Source: Bradyrhizobium sp. Ghvi (GTDB taxonomy: Bacteria; Pseudomonadota; Alphaproteobacteria; Rhizobiales; Xanthobacteraceae). From it: DNA of 64,000 bases. The notes beneath the pieces were generated by a model. The model saw only the letters and a program-made list of their open reading frames with translations. It was not told where the DNA came from and made no database searches. Position numbers and translations under genes: made by a program. The stretch covers positions 737,311-801,310 of the forward strand of contig NZ_FOVU01000005.1 in NCBI RefSeq assembly GCF_900115265.1, in the 5' to 3' direction. Of this stretch, positions 16,056-24,202 are shown piece after piece; position 1 is the first letter of the stretch; every line of letters starts with the position of its first letter.

Positions 16056-16829
16056 ATGAGCGCATTTCAGAAGGAAACGGTCTTGTCGGTCCGGCACTGG
16101 ACCGAGTCCCTGTTCAGCTTCACCGCGACGCGCGATCCCGGCTTCCGTTTCCAGAATGGTCAGTTCGCTATGATCGGCCTGGAGATCGAGGGCAAGCCGT
16201 TGATGCGGGCCTACAGCATGGCTAGCGCCAATCACGAGGAAGCGCTCGAGTTCTTCTCGATCAAGGTGCAGGATGGCCCGCTGACCTCGCGCCTGCAGAA
16301 GATCAGGGAAGGCGACGTCATCCTGGTCGGCCGCAAGGCGACAGGCACGCTCATCACCGGTAACCTCATTCCCGGCAGGCGCCTGCTGCTGCTTTCGACC
16401 GGCACCGGGCTCGCGCCATTTGCCAGCCTGATCAAGGATCCGGACGTCTACGAAAACTACGAGACCATCGTGCTCGCCCATGGCTGCCGCCAGGTCTCCG
16501 AACTCGCCTATGGCGAGCACGTCGTCGACGGCTTGCGCAATCACGAATTCTTTGGCCCCCTGATCCGCGACAAGCTCGTCTATTATCCGACTGTCACCCG
16601 CGAGCCTTTCCGCAATCGCGGCCGCATCACCGATTTGATCGCGTCCAATCAGCTGTTCGACGACATCGACCAATCCGGCCTCAATATCGAGACCGACCGC
16701 ATCATGCTGTGCGGCAGCCCGGCGATGCTCGAGGAACTGCACTCGATGTTTTCCGATCGCGGCTTCGTCGAGGGCAACCATAGCCAGCCCGGCCATTTCG
16801 TCATCGAGAAGGCCTTCGTCGAGCGCTGA
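16056..16829 (+). CDS. fpr: Ferredoxin--NADP+ reductase (Fpr type)
   Basis: A protein of 257 aa, FAD-dependent, passing electrons between NADPH and ferredoxin or flavodoxin. The FAD-binding motif RAYSMASANHE (about 53-63) and the NADP-side motif LLLSTGTGLAPFASLI (about 112-127) are plain, and MLCGSPAMLEE matches the C-terminal NADP loop. The length and the C-terminal VEKAFVER-like end resemble bacterial subclass I Fpr. ATG 16056 is chosen because GAAGGAG at 16043-16049 is better spaced for it than for ATG 16053. It is immediately upstream of the AprA-like flavoprotein and a ferredoxin, so it probably supplies them with electrons. Confidence 0.92.
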   Translation: MSAFQKETVLSVRHWTESLFSFTATRDPGFRFQNGQFAMIGLEIEGKPLMRAYSMASANHEEALEFFSIKVQDGPLTSRLQKIREGDVILVGRKATGTLITGNLIPGRRLLLLSTGTGLAPFASLIKDPDVYENYETIVLAHGCRQVSELAYGEHVVDGLRNHEFFGPLIRDKLVYYPTVTREPFRNRGRITDLIASNQLFDDIDQSGLNIETDRIMLCGSPAMLEELHSMFSDRGFVEGNHSQPGHFVIEKAFVER

Positions 16830-16851
16830 GGCGCAAATCGCGTACCGGCGA

Positions 16852-16862
16852 CAACTAATTGC
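16852..16862 (+). promoter_or_regulatory. AACTAAT motif upstream of the AprA-like gene
   Basis: CAACTAATTGC, identical to 15910-15920, lies about 71 bp before the ATG at 16933 in a 103-bp gap after the ferredoxin reductase gene. It suggests a second promoter here under the same control. Confidence 0.5.
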
Positions 16863-16932
16863 TATCGCCGGAAAGTCACCTGAACAAATCTGTTGCAAAG
16901 GCGCCGGACATTCGGCGAACCAGGAGCAAGCG

Positions 16933-18675
16933 ATGGCACTAGATCAGATCGTCGACGGACTTTCGGAGGTTTCCTGCGACGTGCTGGTTATCGGCGGCGG
17001 CACGGCCGGCCCGATGGCGGCGCTGAAGGCGAAGTTGAAGAACCCGAAGGCCAATGTCGTCCTGCTCGAAAAGGCCAACGTCAAGCGCTCCGGCGCGATC
17101 TCGATGGGCATGGACGGGCTGAACAACGCCGTCATTCCCGGCTATGCGACGCCGGAGCAGTACACCAAGGAAATCACCATCGCCAATGACGGCATCGTCG
17201 ACCAGAAGGCAGTCTATAAATACGCGCAAAACTGCTACTCGATCATCGAGGAGCTCGACAGTTTCGGCATCCGCTTCCTGAAGAACGAGAACGGCGACTA
17301 TGCCGTCAAGAAGGTGCACCACATCGGCACCTACGTGCTGCCGATGCCGAACGGCGAGACCGTGAAGAAGGCGCTCTATCGTCAGCTCCGCCGCGCCCGA
17401 ATCCTGATCTCCAACCGCTACATGGCGACGCGGCTGCTCAAATCGTCTGATGGTCGCATTGCCGGCGCGATCTCCGTCAACACCCGCACCGCCGAGATCC
17501 TGGTGATCAAGGCCAAGGCCGTGATCCTCTGCATGGGTGCCGCCGGCCGGCTGGGCCTGCCGACGTCCGGCTACATGTTCGGCACCTATGAGAATGCCGC
17601 CAATTCGGGCGACGGCTACTCGATGGCCTATCACGCCGGTGCCGCGCTCGCGAACCTCGAATGCTACCAGATCAATCCGCTGATCAAGGATTATAATGGC
17701 CCGGCCTGCGCCTATGTTGCCGGTCCCTTCGGTGCCTTCACGGCCAACAACGAAGGCTCCCGCTTCATCGAATGCGACTACTGGTCCGGTCAGATGATGC
17801 TGGAGTTCTACAACGAACTGCTGTCAGGCAAAGGCCCGGTGTTCCTGCAGCTCAAGCATCTCCACCCCGACACCATTTCGGAAATCGAATCCACTCTGCA
17901 CAAGGTCGAGCGGCCCACGCGTGGCCTGTTCCAGCAGGGGCGCGGCGTCGATTACCGCAATGACTCGATCGAGATGCACATTTCCGAGATCGGTTTCTGC
18001 TCTGGCCACAGCGCTTCCGGCGTGTTCGTCGACGATAATGCCCGCACCACGGTGCCCGGCCTCTATGCCGCCGGTGACATGGCGAGCGTGCCGCACAATT
18101 ACATGCTGGGCGCGTTCACCAACGGCTCGGTGGCGGGTGTTGACGCGATGGAATTCGCCAATAGCCACGATTTTGCGGAGTTCGATGCCGCCGACGTCGC
18201 GATGGAGCGTGATCGCGTCATGGCGCCGACCAAGCGTGAGGACGGCATCCCGCCGAACCAGGTCGAGTACAAGACCCGCCGCCTCGTCAACGACTACCTC
18301 CAGCCGCCGAAGGTCACGCGCAAGTACGAGCTCGGCATGCGGCGTCTCGCCGAGGCACGAGAGGACATGCAGGAGCGCATGATCGCGCGCAACGCGCATG
18401 AACTGCTCCGGGCACTCGAAGTGCAATCGATCATGGACTGCGCAGACATGGCTGTGCACGCCTCGCTCTATCGCGAGGAGAGCCGTTGGGGCCTCTATCA
18501 CTGGCGTACCGATTTCCCGGAGAAGGACAACGAGAACTGGTTCTGCCACACGCTGCTGAGCAAGCAGAACGGCAAGATGACCAGCGAGAAGCGCGCAGTG
18601 GAACCTTACGTGGTGCCGATCGCAGACGACGAGAAGGACCTCTACGACAAGCAGCGCATCCGCGCCTCCGCCTGA
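16933..18675 (+). CDS. AprA-like FAD flavoprotein (fumarate reductase / adenylylsulfate reductase alpha superfamily)
   Basis: A protein of 580 aa. The FAD motif VLVIGGGTAGPMAA is at 18-30. KRSGAISMGMDGLNNAVIPG matches the AprA-type segment that positions FAD and substrate. GFCSGHSASGVFVDDNARTTVPGLYAAGDMA is the AprA/SdhA C-terminal FAD loop. AprA proteins of sulfate reducers and sulfur oxidisers are about 620-660 aa and work with a roughly 150-aa AprB. Here the partner is a 77-aa ferredoxin and the protein is shorter, and no sat, qmo or dsr genes are present, so it is unlikely to be the dissimilatory enzyme. It has no signal peptide and acts in the cytoplasm. It probably reduces or oxidises a small, possibly sulfur-containing, substrate. 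The substrate is unknown. Confidence 0.85.
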   Translation: MALDQIVDGLSEVSCDVLVIGGGTAGPMAALKAKLKNPKANVVLLEKANVKRSGAISMGMDGLNNAVIPGYATPEQYTKEITIANDGIVDQKAVYKYAQNCYSIIEELDSFGIRFLKNENGDYAVKKVHHIGTYVLPMPNGETVKKALYRQLRRARILISNRYMATRLLKSSDGRIAGAISVNTRTAEILVIKAKAVILCMGAAGRLGLPTSGYMFGTYENAANSGDGYSMAYHAGAALANLECYQINPLIKDYNGPACAYVAGPFGAFTANNEGSRFIECDYWSGQMMLEFYNELLSGKGPVFLQLKHLHPDTISEIESTLHKVERPTRGLFQQGRGVDYRNDSIEMHISEIGFCSGHSASGVFVDDNARTTVPGLYAAGDMASVPHNYMLGAFTNGSVAGVDAMEFANSHDFAEFDAADVAMERDRVMAPTKREDGIPPNQVEYKTRRLVNDYLQPPKVTRKYELGMRRLAEAREDMQERMIARNAHELLRALEVQSIMDCADMAVHASLYREESRWGLYHWRTDFPEKDNENWFCHTLLSKQNGKMTSEKRAVEPYVVPIADDEKDLYDKQRIRASA

Positions 18676-18706
18676 TCCACCGCAACAGAACAACAGGAGA
18701 CATCAA

Positions 18707-18940
18707 ATGCCTCTCGCGTCCTATCAAACATCAGTTCCGGTGGTCGTCGACGACGCCAAATGCATTGCCGACAAGGGCTGTACTGTCTGCGTCGACGTCT
18801 GTCCGCTCGACGTGCTCCGGATCAGCGACATGACTGGCAAAGCCTATATGGCCTATGACGAGTGCTGGTACTGCATGCCCTGTGAGGCCGATTGCCCGAC
18901 CGGCGCCGTCACCGTCAACATTCCCTATCTATTGAGGTGA
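18707..18940 (+). CDS. 2[4Fe-4S] ferredoxin, AprB-like
   Basis: A protein of 77 aa with two cluster motifs. The first is C-IADKG-C-TV-C-VDV-CP (about 20-34), with an insertion between the first two cysteines as in AprB. The second is CWYCMPCEADCP (about 53-64). It lacks the long C-terminal tail that wraps AprA in canonical APS reductase. An AACAGGAGA ribosome site precedes it. It lies 31 bp after the flavoprotein gene and 2 bp before the HEAT-repeat gene, so the three are translated together. It presumably relays electrons from Fpr to the flavoprotein. Confidence 0.93.
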   Translation: MPLASYQTSVPVVVDDAKCIADKGCTVCVDVCPLDVLRISDMTGKAYMAYDECWYCMPCEADCPTGAVTVNIPYLLR

Positions 18941-18942
18941 TC

Positions 18943-19920
18943 ATGTCGAGCCCGTTCGAATCCTACGACGATCTCGAGGACGCCGATGAGCGGCTGCAGG
19001 CAGCCGATCCCGCCGAGCGCCGCGTCGCCATCATCGCGCTCGGCCATTCCGGTGATCCCGCCGCGGTGGCGCATCTCGCCAACATGGTCGCCGATCCCGA
19101 TGCCGGCGTGCGCCAGCAGGTCGCGATGGCCCTTGGCGAGTTCGACGGGCCGGAAGCCGCGAGCGCGCTGGTCAAGCTGCTGGTCGATCCGGAACGGATC
19201 GTCGCAGCCGCCGCCGCCGACAGCATGGCCGAGTTCAAGGATCCCGCCTGCGCCGAAATCATCCTGCCACTGGTCAAGCATGCCCATGCCTTCGTCCGCA
19301 TGGGCGCTCTGCGGGCGCTGAAGGAGTTGCGGTCCAGGGATACGCTGAAGCCGGCGCTGGAAGCGCTGCAGGATACTGATGCCGCGGTGCGCGTGCAGGC
19401 GATCGGTGTCATCGGCTTCCTCAAGCTGGAGGAATCCATTCCCGCGCTGACCGCATTGATCAACGATCCCGACGCCCATGTGCGCCGTGCCGCGGTGAGC
19501 GCGCTGGCGTTCTCGCAGATGAAGCCCGCAGCCGAGACGATCACACGCGCGCTGAAGGACAGCGACTGGATGGTGCGTGAAATGGCCGCGGAAACGCTGG
19601 GCCTCAACGTCAACGGCGCGATCGCGGCGGACCAGCTCATCGCGTGCCTTGCCGACGAATTCTGGCAGGTGCGCCTGAAGGCGATCCGCAGCCTCGGCCG
19701 GATGAAGGTCGAGCGCGCGGTGCGCCCGATCGGCAATTGTGTCAATCACGACCAGGCCAATTTGCGAAAGGAAGCGGCGGCAGCCCTCGGCGAGATCGCC
19801 CATCCCGACGGCGAGGCGTTCCTGGCTGTGATCGCCGACGATCCCGATCCGGACGTCCGCAAGAATGCACGCTGGGCGCTGCAGCAGATTGCGGCGCGAA
19901 AGGCGCGGGCAGGGACATAG
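18943..19920 (+). CDS. HEAT-repeat protein (PBS-lyase type repeats)
   Basis: A protein of 325 aa made almost entirely of about ten helical repeats of about 31 residues (for example DPAERRVAIIALGHSGDPAAVAHLANMV and DAAVRVQAIGVIGFLKLEESIPALTALI). These are of the E-Z/PBS-lyase HEAT class, as in CpcE or NblB. Such solenoids act as scaffolds, chaperones or cofactor-loading factors. It has no signal peptide. The start is 2 bp after the ferredoxin stop with GAGG upstream. Its tight coupling to the flavoprotein and ferredoxin suggests an assembly or docking role for that complex, by inference. Confidence 0.9.
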   Translation: MSSPFESYDDLEDADERLQAADPAERRVAIIALGHSGDPAAVAHLANMVADPDAGVRQQVAMALGEFDGPEAASALVKLLVDPERIVAAAAADSMAEFKDPACAEIILPLVKHAHAFVRMGALRALKELRSRDTLKPALEALQDTDAAVRVQAIGVIGFLKLEESIPALTALINDPDAHVRRAAVSALAFSQMKPAAETITRALKDSDWMVREMAAETLGLNVNGAIAADQLIACLADEFWQVRLKAIRSLGRMKVERAVRPIGNCVNHDQANLRKEAAAALGEIAHPDGEAFLAVIADDPDPDVRKNARWALQQIAARKARAGT

Positions 19921-20034
19921 CAGCGGCGCATCCTGCCGCGCTGGACTTCCCCGGCCAGACGTTTATTGGTCTTCGCCAATGGGATCGGCGGCTTGCGAAG
20001 GTGGCCGGTCGGAAAAACAGCGAGGACGCCTGCC

Positions 20035-21207
20035 ATGACGACTTTGACGGTTAAAGACCTTCTCCCCGAAGACGGAACGAAGGGAACGCTGGTCGGTCGT
20101 GTCTGGCTGCCGCAGGCGAACGGTCCTGCCGTCGTCGCCGTGCGCGCCGAGGGCGTCTTCGACGTCACCGCCAAGTTTCCGACCGTCAGTGCGCTCTGCG
20201 AGGAGGACAATCCGGCCAAGGCGCTTAACTCGGTGAAGGGCGAGCGCATCGGCGATCTCGAAGCCCTCGTCGCCAATACGGCGCCTGACGGGCGCGATCC
20301 GAGTAAGCCCTGGCTGCTCGCACCCGTCGATCTTCAGACCCTGAAGGCCGCCGGCGTCACTTTCGCGATCTCGATGCTGGAACGTGTCATCGAGGAGCGG
20401 GCCAAGGGCAATCCAGCCTCGGCCGAAGCGATCCGGAAAGAAGTCACGCGACTGATCGGCGACGATCTGTCGAAGCTCAAGCCGGGTTCGGACCAAGCGA
20501 TGCATCTGAAGCAGGTGCTGATCGATCAGAACGCCTGGAGCCAGTATCTCGAAGTCGGCATCGGTCCCGATGCCGAGGTCTTCACCAAGGCGCCGACGCT
20601 GTCCTCGGTCGGCACCGGCATGGATGCTGGCCTGCATCCGAAGTCGACCTGGAACAATCCGGAGCCGGAACTGGTGCTGTTCGTATCGAGCCGCGGCAAG
20701 ATCGTCGGCGGCACGCTCGGCAACGACGTCAATTTGCGCGATTTCGAGGGCCGCTCGGCCCTGCTGCTGTCCAAGGCCAAGGACAACAACGCCTCCTGTG
20801 CGATCGGCCCGCTGCTGCGCTTATTCGACGACACTTTCACGCTCGACGACGCGCGCAAGCTCGACATCAGCCTGAACGTGAAGGGCACCGACGGCTTTGT
20901 GCTCGAAGGCCACTCCTCGATCAGCAAGATCAGCCGCGATCCCACCGATCTCGTCGCGCAGACCATTGGCAAGGTGCATCAATATCCCGACGGCTTCGTA
21001 CTATTCCTCGGCACGATGTTCGCGCCGGTCAAGGATCGTGACGCCCCGGGGCAGGGCTTCACCCACAAGCGCGACGACATCGTCACCATCGCCGCGCCTC
21101 AGCTCGGCAAGCTCGTCAACCGCATGCGCACCAGCGACGAGTGCGAGCCCTGGACCTTCGGCATCGGTGCGCTGATGAAGAACCTCGCGCAGCGGAAGTT
21201 GATCTAG
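20035..21207 (+). CDS. xylX: 2-keto-3-deoxy-pentonate dehydratase, XylX-like (FAH superfamily)
   Basis: A protein of 390 aa of the fumarylacetoacetate-hydrolase superfamily. It closely resembles what I recall of Caulobacter XylX along its length. Matching segments are LLAPVDLQTLKAAGVTFA, LERVIEERAKG, WSQYLEVGIGPDAEVFTK, NDVNLRDFEGRSALLLSKAK, NNASCAIGP and the end KPWTFGI-like. XylX turns 2-keto-3-deoxy-D-xylonate (or the L-arabonate equivalent) into alpha-ketoglutarate semialdehyde. The ATG at 20035 has AGGA upstream. The next gene cluster imports and oxidises sugars to lactones, which fits this step of a Weimberg-type pathway. Pentonate dehydratase and semialdehyde dehydrogenase are not in the window. 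Confidence 0.85.
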   Translation: MTTLTVKDLLPEDGTKGTLVGRVWLPQANGPAVVAVRAEGVFDVTAKFPTVSALCEEDNPAKALNSVKGERIGDLEALVANTAPDGRDPSKPWLLAPVDLQTLKAAGVTFAISMLERVIEERAKGNPASAEAIRKEVTRLIGDDLSKLKPGSDQAMHLKQVLIDQNAWSQYLEVGIGPDAEVFTKAPTLSSVGTGMDAGLHPKSTWNNPEPELVLFVSSRGKIVGGTLGNDVNLRDFEGRSALLLSKAKDNNASCAIGPLLRLFDDTFTLDDARKLDISLNVKGTDGFVLEGHSSISKISRDPTDLVAQTIGKVHQYPDGFVLFLGTMFAPVKDRDAPGQGFTHKRDDIVTIAAPQLGKLVNRMRTSDECEPWTFGIGALMKNLAQRKLI

Positions 21208-21575
21208 TTTCTTCGCTTCTCCGCGAGCCACTTGGTCGAAATCCGCGGCGCGCGCAATGACGGTCAAGAATCGTTGCGAGCCCGCTTGTCATTGTTCGCA
21301 AGGATAAGGCCCTCACCTTGCAACAACGAGGGAGGGAGCGATCGCCCACAAAAATTTCTTCACCTCAGCGTTGCACTTGTGGCACAAAATCGCGCGCGGC
21401 GTGTAGTTTGCGTAGCGTGCGCGCGCATCCCAATATTCATCTAAATAGTCAAATAATATGACTATACGGAACCGCTCTTCCATGAAATAGTGCCTCCAGC
21501 CGCCGCAGAGGCTGGCCTGAGGGTGCCATGCTACCGATTGGTGCCTCAGATAAACATCTTGGGAGAGAACGCCTG
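21208..21575. other. 368-bp gene-free region ahead of ytfQ
   Basis: No convincing gene. The right half turns A+T-rich near ytfQ. It holds the palindrome TTGTG-G-CACAA at 21377-21387 and the perfect 7-bp inverted repeat at 21445-21465 listed separately. It presumably carries the promoter of the sugar operon. Confidence 0.6.
21445..21465. promoter_or_regulatory. Candidate sugar-operon operator
   Basis: ATAGTCA-N7-TGACTAT, a perfect inverted repeat in an A+T-rich patch 111 bp ahead of ytfQ. Its size and symmetry fit a dimeric repressor, and the GntR/FadR-type regulator encoded at 26165 in the same operon is the obvious candidate. Confidence 0.55.
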
Positions 21576-22541
21576 ATGACCCCTAAAGCCCTTTTTGCGG
21601 CCAGCGCCACGGCCGCACTGCTGTTTGCGTTGCCGGCCAGTGCCGCCGAGCTCACCGTCGGCTTTTCGCAGATCGGATCGGAATCCGGCTGGCGCGCGGC
21701 CGAAACCTCGGTTTCCAAGCAGGAGGCCGCCAAGCGCAAGGTCAACCTCAAGATCGCCGACGCGCAGCAGAAGCAGGAGAACCAGATCAAGGCGATCCGC
21801 TCCTTCATCGCGCAAAATGTCGATGCGATCTTCCTTGCACCCGTCGTCTCGACCGGCTGGGATTCCGTGCTGAAGGAAGCCAAGGAAGCCAAGATCCCGG
21901 TCGTGCTGCTCGACCGCGATATCGATCCGTCGGGCAAGGACCTCTATCTCACCGCCGTCACGTCGGACAGCGTGCATGAAGGCGAGGTCGCCGGCGACTG
22001 GCTGGCCAAGACCGTCGGCGACAAGGCATGCAACATCGTCGAATTGCAGGGCACCGTCGGCGCCAGCGTCGCCGCCAACCGAAAGAAGGGCTTTGACACC
22101 GCCATCGCCAAGCACGCCAATCTGAAGGTGGTGCGCAGCCAGACCGGTGACTTCACCCGCGCCAAGGGCAAGGAAGTGATGGAGAGCTTCATCAAGGCCG
22201 AAGGCGGCGGCAAGACGATCTGCGCGGTCTACGCCCACAACGACGACATGATGGTCGGCGCGATACAGGCGATGAAGGAAGCCGGTCTCAAGCCGGGCAA
22301 GGACATCCTCACCGTTTCCATCGACGCAGTTCCCGATATCTTCAAGGCGATGGCTGCTGGCGAGGCCAATGCAACGGTCGAGCTGACCCCGAACATGGCG
22401 GGCCCGGCACTCGATGCCATCGCGGCCTTCAAGGGCAAGGGCACCGTTCCGCCGAAATGGATCCAGACCGAATCCAAGCTCTATACTGCCGCTGACGATC
22501 CGCAGAAGATCTACGATAGCAAGAAGGGCCTCGGTTACTGA
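21576..22541 (+). CDS. ytfQ: Sugar ABC importer, periplasmic binding protein (YtfQ-like)
   Basis: A protein of 321 aa with a signal peptide (about 1-23, ends PASAAE) and a type-1 periplasmic binding fold. The N-terminal LTVGFSQIGSESGWRAAETSV pattern is that of YtfQ, the galactofuranose/arabinose binder. The start at ATG 21576 has GGGAGAG upstream. First gene of the ytfQRT-yjfF operon. The ligand is probably a furanose or pentose such as L-arabinose or galactofuranose. A strong hairpin follows the gene. Confidence 0.9.
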   Translation: MTPKALFAASATAALLFALPASAAELTVGFSQIGSESGWRAAETSVSKQEAAKRKVNLKIADAQQKQENQIKAIRSFIAQNVDAIFLAPVVSTGWDSVLKEAKEAKIPVVLLDRDIDPSGKDLYLTAVTSDSVHEGEVAGDWLAKTVGDKACNIVELQGTVGASVAANRKKGFDTAIAKHANLKVVRSQTGDFTRAKGKEVMESFIKAEGGGKTICAVYAHNDDMMVGAIQAMKEAGLKPGKDILTVSIDAVPDIFKAMAAGEANATVELTPNMAGPALDAIAAFKGKGTVPPKWIQTESKLYTAADDPQKIYDSKKGLGY

Positions 22542-22551
22542 GGCGGGCGCC

Positions 22552-22580
22552 TCGCCGGACTGCTTCCAGCTGTCCGGCGA
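22552..22580 (+). terminator. Intra-operon hairpin after the binding-protein gene
   Basis: TCGCCGGAC pairs with GTCCGGCGA (9 bp, 11-nt loop) 10 bp after the ytfQ stop and 80 bp before ytfR. It probably acts as a partial terminator or 3' stabiliser giving more binding protein than membrane subunits. Confidence 0.6.
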
Positions 22581-22660
22581 TCCCCTCTTCGAATCCGTTG
22601 CGCGAACGAATAGGCTGGGTGTCCGTAGCATGAGCGGGCCCCGGTGGGAGTGACGTCGTC

Positions 22661-24202
22661 ATGGAGAACAGCCTTGATCCTGCTCCGCCCCTGCTGGAGG
22701 TGCGCGGGATCAGCAAGAGCTTCGGCGCGGTGCGCGCATTGCAGGAAGTCGATTTCACGCTTCGCGCCGGCGAGATCCATGCGCTGCTCGGCGAGAACGG
22801 CGCCGGCAAATCCACGTTGATCAAGGTCGTGACCGGGGTGTTCCCGCGCGACGCCGGCGTTGTCAGGCTCGGCGGCGAGGAGGTCGCGCCGCGCTCGGCC
22901 AAGGCGGCGCTGCAGGCCGGCATTGCCACCGTCTACCAGGAGGTCAATCTGCTGCCGAACCTGTCGGTGGCGCAAAATCTGTTTCTCGATCGCCAGCCGA
23001 TGCGCTTTGGTATCGTGCGCGAAGGCGAGATGCGTCGCCGCGCCAACGCGCTGCTCACGGAGTTCGGTCTCGATATCGATGTCGCCGCGCCGCTTGGCAA
23101 TTATTCGGTGGCCATCCAGCACGTCACCGCGATCGCCCGCGCGGTGGATCTCTCCGCGCGCGTGCTGATCCTGGACGAGCCGACCGCGAGTCTCGACCGT
23201 CATGAGGTCGAGATCCTGTTCGGCATCATGCGCCAGCTTGCCAGGCGCGGCATCGGCATCGTCTTCGTCAGCCATTTCCTCGACCAGGTCTACGAAATCT
23301 CCGACCGCATCACCGTGTTGCGCAATGGCCGCCTGGTCGGCGAGCGCGAGACCGCCTCGCTGCCGCGCCTCGAACTGATCCGGATGATGCTCGGCCGTGA
23401 GCTGGCGGAGACAACCAGCGCACGGGCTGCGGCGAGCGAGCCCAAAGCGCGCGAGATCTGCGCCAGTTTCGAGAATTACGGCAAGGCCGGTTATGTCGCT
23501 CCGTTCAATCTCGAGCTGCGTCACGGCGAGGTCGTCGGCCTCGCTGGCCTGCTCGGCTCGGGCCGCACCGAGACGGCACGGCTGGTGTTCGGTGCCGAGC
23601 GCGCCGATGGTGGGCAGGCGAGGGTGGAGGGCACTTCCGTGCGGCTCCAGTCGCCGCGCGACGGTGTGCGCCACGGCTTTGGATATTGCCCGGAGGAGCG
23701 CAAGACGGACGGCATCGTTGCCGAGCTCACCGTGCGCGAGAATATCGTGCTCGCGCTTCAGGCCAAGCGTGGGCTGCACAGGCCGCTGTCGCGTCGCGAG
23801 CAGGACGAGCTTGCGGCCCGTTACGTCAAGATGCTCGACATCCGCCCGCCCGATCCCGAGCGCCCGGTAGGCCTGCTTTCCGGCGGCAATCAGCAGAAGG
23901 TGCTGCTGGCGCGCTGGCTCGCGACTGCGCCGCGGCTTCTCGTGCTGGACGAGCCCACGCGCGGCATCGACGTCGGCGCGCATGCCGAGATCATCCGCCT
24001 GATCCGCGAGCTCTGCGACGACGGGCTGGCGCTGCTCGTGATCTCCTCGGAGCTCGACGAGATCGTGACCTATTCCGATCGCGTGATCGTGCTGCGCGAT
24101 CGCGCCCATGTCGAGGAGCTCGCCGGCGAGGCGATAGACGTTACCAATATTCTCGCGGCCATCGCCGCCGACGGTGCTGCGATGCAAGAGGCGCGGGCAT
24201 GA
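22661..24202 (+). CDS. ytfR: Sugar ABC importer, duplicated ATPase (YtfR-like)
   Basis: A protein of 513 aa with two ABC domains. The first has Walker A GENGAGKST (44-52) and LILDEPTASLD. The second has a degenerate P-loop LAGLLGSGRTET and an intact LLSGGNQQKVLLARWL signature with LVLDEPTRGIDVG. This is the RbsA/MglA/YtfR arrangement of CUT2 importers. It ends in a 4-bp overlap with the first permease gene. Confidence 0.93.
   Translation: MENSLDPAPPLLEVRGISKSFGAVRALQEVDFTLRAGEIHALLGENGAGKSTLIKVVTGVFPRDAGVVRLGGEEVAPRSAKAALQAGIATVYQEVNLLPNLSVAQNLFLDRQPMRFGIVREGEMRRRANALLTEFGLDIDVAAPLGNYSVAIQHVTAIARAVDLSARVLILDEPTASLDRHEVEILFGIMRQLARRGIGIVFVSHFLDQVYEISDRITVLRNGRLVGERETASLPRLELIRMMLGRELAETTSARAAASEPKAREICASFENYGKAGYVAPFNLELRHGEVVGLAGLLGSGRTETARLVFGAERADGGQARVEGTSVRLQSPRDGVRHGFGYCPEERKTDGIVAELTVRENIVLALQAKRGLHRPLSRREQDELAARYVKMLDIRPPDPERPVGLLSGGNQQKVLLARWLATAPRLLVLDEPTRGIDVGAHAEIIRLIRELCDDGLALLVISSELDEIVTYSDRVIVLRDRAHVEELAGEAIDVTNILAAIAADGAAMQEARA

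Noticed and set aside
16933..18940. Calling the flavoprotein and ferredoxin a dissimilatory APS reductase (AprAB)
   Set aside because: Both subunits are short, the AprB tail is missing and no sat, qmo or dsr genes are present.
22535..24187. Very long open frame (550 codons) on the minus strand opposite ytfR
   Set aside because: It mirrors the high-GC third-position bias of ytfR, has no recognisable domain, and its composition (His, Asp, Arg-rich) is typical of shadow frames.
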